Assembly: GCF_900157365.1 (NCBI RefSeq)
Contig: NZ_FUEZ01000003.1
Span: 1,240,001-1,304,000 of the forward strand
DNA: 64,000 nt
Reading direction: 5' to 3'
Source: Mycobacterium numidiamassiliense
GTDB taxonomy: Bacteria > Actinomycetota > Actinomycetes > Mycobacteriales > Mycobacteriaceae
The position numbers and the translations under genes were made by a program. Position 1 is the stretch's first letter, and the number at the start of each line of letters is the position of its first letter. The notes under the pieces were generated by a model, which was given only the letters and a program-made list of their open reading frames with translations, did no database searches and was not told where the DNA came from. Below are positions 63,377-64,000 of the stretch, piece by piece.

Positions 63377-64000
63377 CTAGTAGCCGGGCCCCAGGAACGG
63401 GTTTCCGCCGCCCCCGTACCCGCCGCCGCCGTACCCGCCACCGGGGTACTGTCCGCCCGGGTACTGCTGCGGATACTGCGGCGCCTGGGGGGCCTGGGTG
63501 GCCGGAACCTGGATCGGTATCGGCACCGGCAGCAGCGGGACGTGGATCCACTGCGTGGTCATCGGCACCGATGTCGTCGTGCTGGTCGGCGGCGGAGGCG
63601 GCGTTGTCGTCGAGGGCGGCGGCGGAGGGGGCGTCGTCGTCGGCGTCGTCATGACCGGTGGCTGCGTCGTCTGCGGCTGCGGACGCGGACGCGGATGCGT
63701 GACGACCGGCGGCGGCACGCTCACGGGCGCCGGTTCCGCACTGGGCGGCGGTGGCACCCGGCGGCGCCGGCACCGGAACCACCGTGGGCACCGGTGGAGC
63801 TTCCCGATTCTCGATGCCCGCCAGCGTGTAGGCCACACCGCCGATCGCCGTCATAGCGACCAGGGCGCACATCCCGACGATCAACTGCGAGAACCGCAAG
63901 CGCCGCCAAGGCCGGCCCACGGGGACCTCGTCGTCGATCAGGTTCAGCCGCATCGACCAGCCGGCCTGAATGTCCTCGTCGTAGGCTTCGGGCGTGTAGG
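63377..64000 (-). pseudogene. C-terminal part of an Hsp70-like membrane protein (Rv0312-like), frameshifted and cut by the window edge
   Basis: Reading leftwards from the edge, the frame gives SMRLNLIDDEVP, WRRLRFSQLIVGMCALVAMT (membrane helix) and VPTVVPVPAPPG. The expected Pro/Thr tail (VPPPPSAEPAPVS, PTTTPPPPPPSTTTPP and a final YPGGQYPGGGYGGGGYGGGG) then lies in another frame to the stop at 63377. Deleting one G of the three at 63757-63759 joins them in frame (APPVPPPPS). This suggests a one-base insertion, real or a sequencing error. The family matches the intact gene at 16536. The head domain is outside the window. Confidence 0.75.

Overview
This is GC-rich (roughly 65-70%) actinobacterial DNA from a slow-growing, probably nontuberculous, Mycobacterium. 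The main evidence is gene order. Read right to left, the backbone follows the Mycobacterium tuberculosis order from about Rv0312 to Rv0353: Hsp70-like Rv0312, Rv0313, Rv0314c, a GH16 glucanase (Rv0315), Rv0320, dcd, udgA, Rv0332, Rv0333, rmlA, aspC, Rv0338c, Rv0339c (IniR), Rv0340, iniB-iniA-iniC, then dnaK-grpE-dnaJ1-hspR. These identities come from recalled protein families and synteny; no database search was run.

Layout. 1-4.0 kb: end of a TPR-type regulator or cyclase, an LCMT-type methyltransferase, and a two-gene unit of an MpaB/Lcp-like haem oxygenase with a DUF5995 protein. 4.0-8.3 kb: heat-shock operon dnaK-grpE-dnaJ1-hspR with two HAIR operators for its own repressor. 8.7-11.2 kb: a P450-sulfotransferase pair matching cyp128-stf3 (sulfomenaquinone synthesis). 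11.2-14.6 kb: LysR regulator divergent from an aldehyde dehydrogenase and a decarboxylase-type amidohydrolase. 14.7-18.2 kb: a lipoprotein, two single-pass Thr/Pro-tailed proteins and a membrane-anchored Hsp70-like protein, converging on the iniBAC operon (18.2-23.6 kb). 23.8-27 kb: Rv0340-like gene and the divergent IniR-type regulator. TTAGGGG repeats lie in both ini intergenic regions. 27-36 kb: housekeeping genes (Fe-S reductase, aminotransferase, YibE/F, rmlA, udgA).

36.2-41.4 kb holds three tandem DUF7159-family genes; a fourth lies at 49.7-51.8 kb. Each joins an actin/Hsp70-like head, one membrane helix and a Pro-rich or Gly-rich tail. After dcd, the Rv0320-like gene and a tRNA-Gly(CCC), 43-57.9 kb is accessory sequence absent from the M. 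tuberculosis order. It contains a lipoprotein with a poly(ADP-ribose) glycohydrolase (PARG) signature, a mycofactocin-type SDR, a diiron ferritin-like protein, an Xre/MbcA-RES toxin-antitoxin locus with a frameshifted toxin and a four-repeat operator, an L,D-transpeptidase, duplicated tiny secreted proteins and a GT-C glycosyltransferase. 57.9-64 kb returns to the backbone with two Tat-exported GH16 enzymes, a MarR/PadR-like regulator pair, a quinone-oxidoreductase-type enzyme, a DUF3060 gene broken by a 37-bp tandem duplication, and a frameshifted Hsp70-like gene running off the right edge.

Taken together the window is rich in envelope functions: the Ini dynamin-like proteins, sugar nucleotide enzymes, an L,D-transpeptidase, glucanases, and several proteins with a cytosolic ATPase-like head, one membrane helix and a low-complexity tail. 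The most novel candidates are the PARG-like lipoprotein, the DUF7159/Hsp70-like membrane proteins, the 12-nt-period operator, and the 37-bp duplication that could act as a phase switch.
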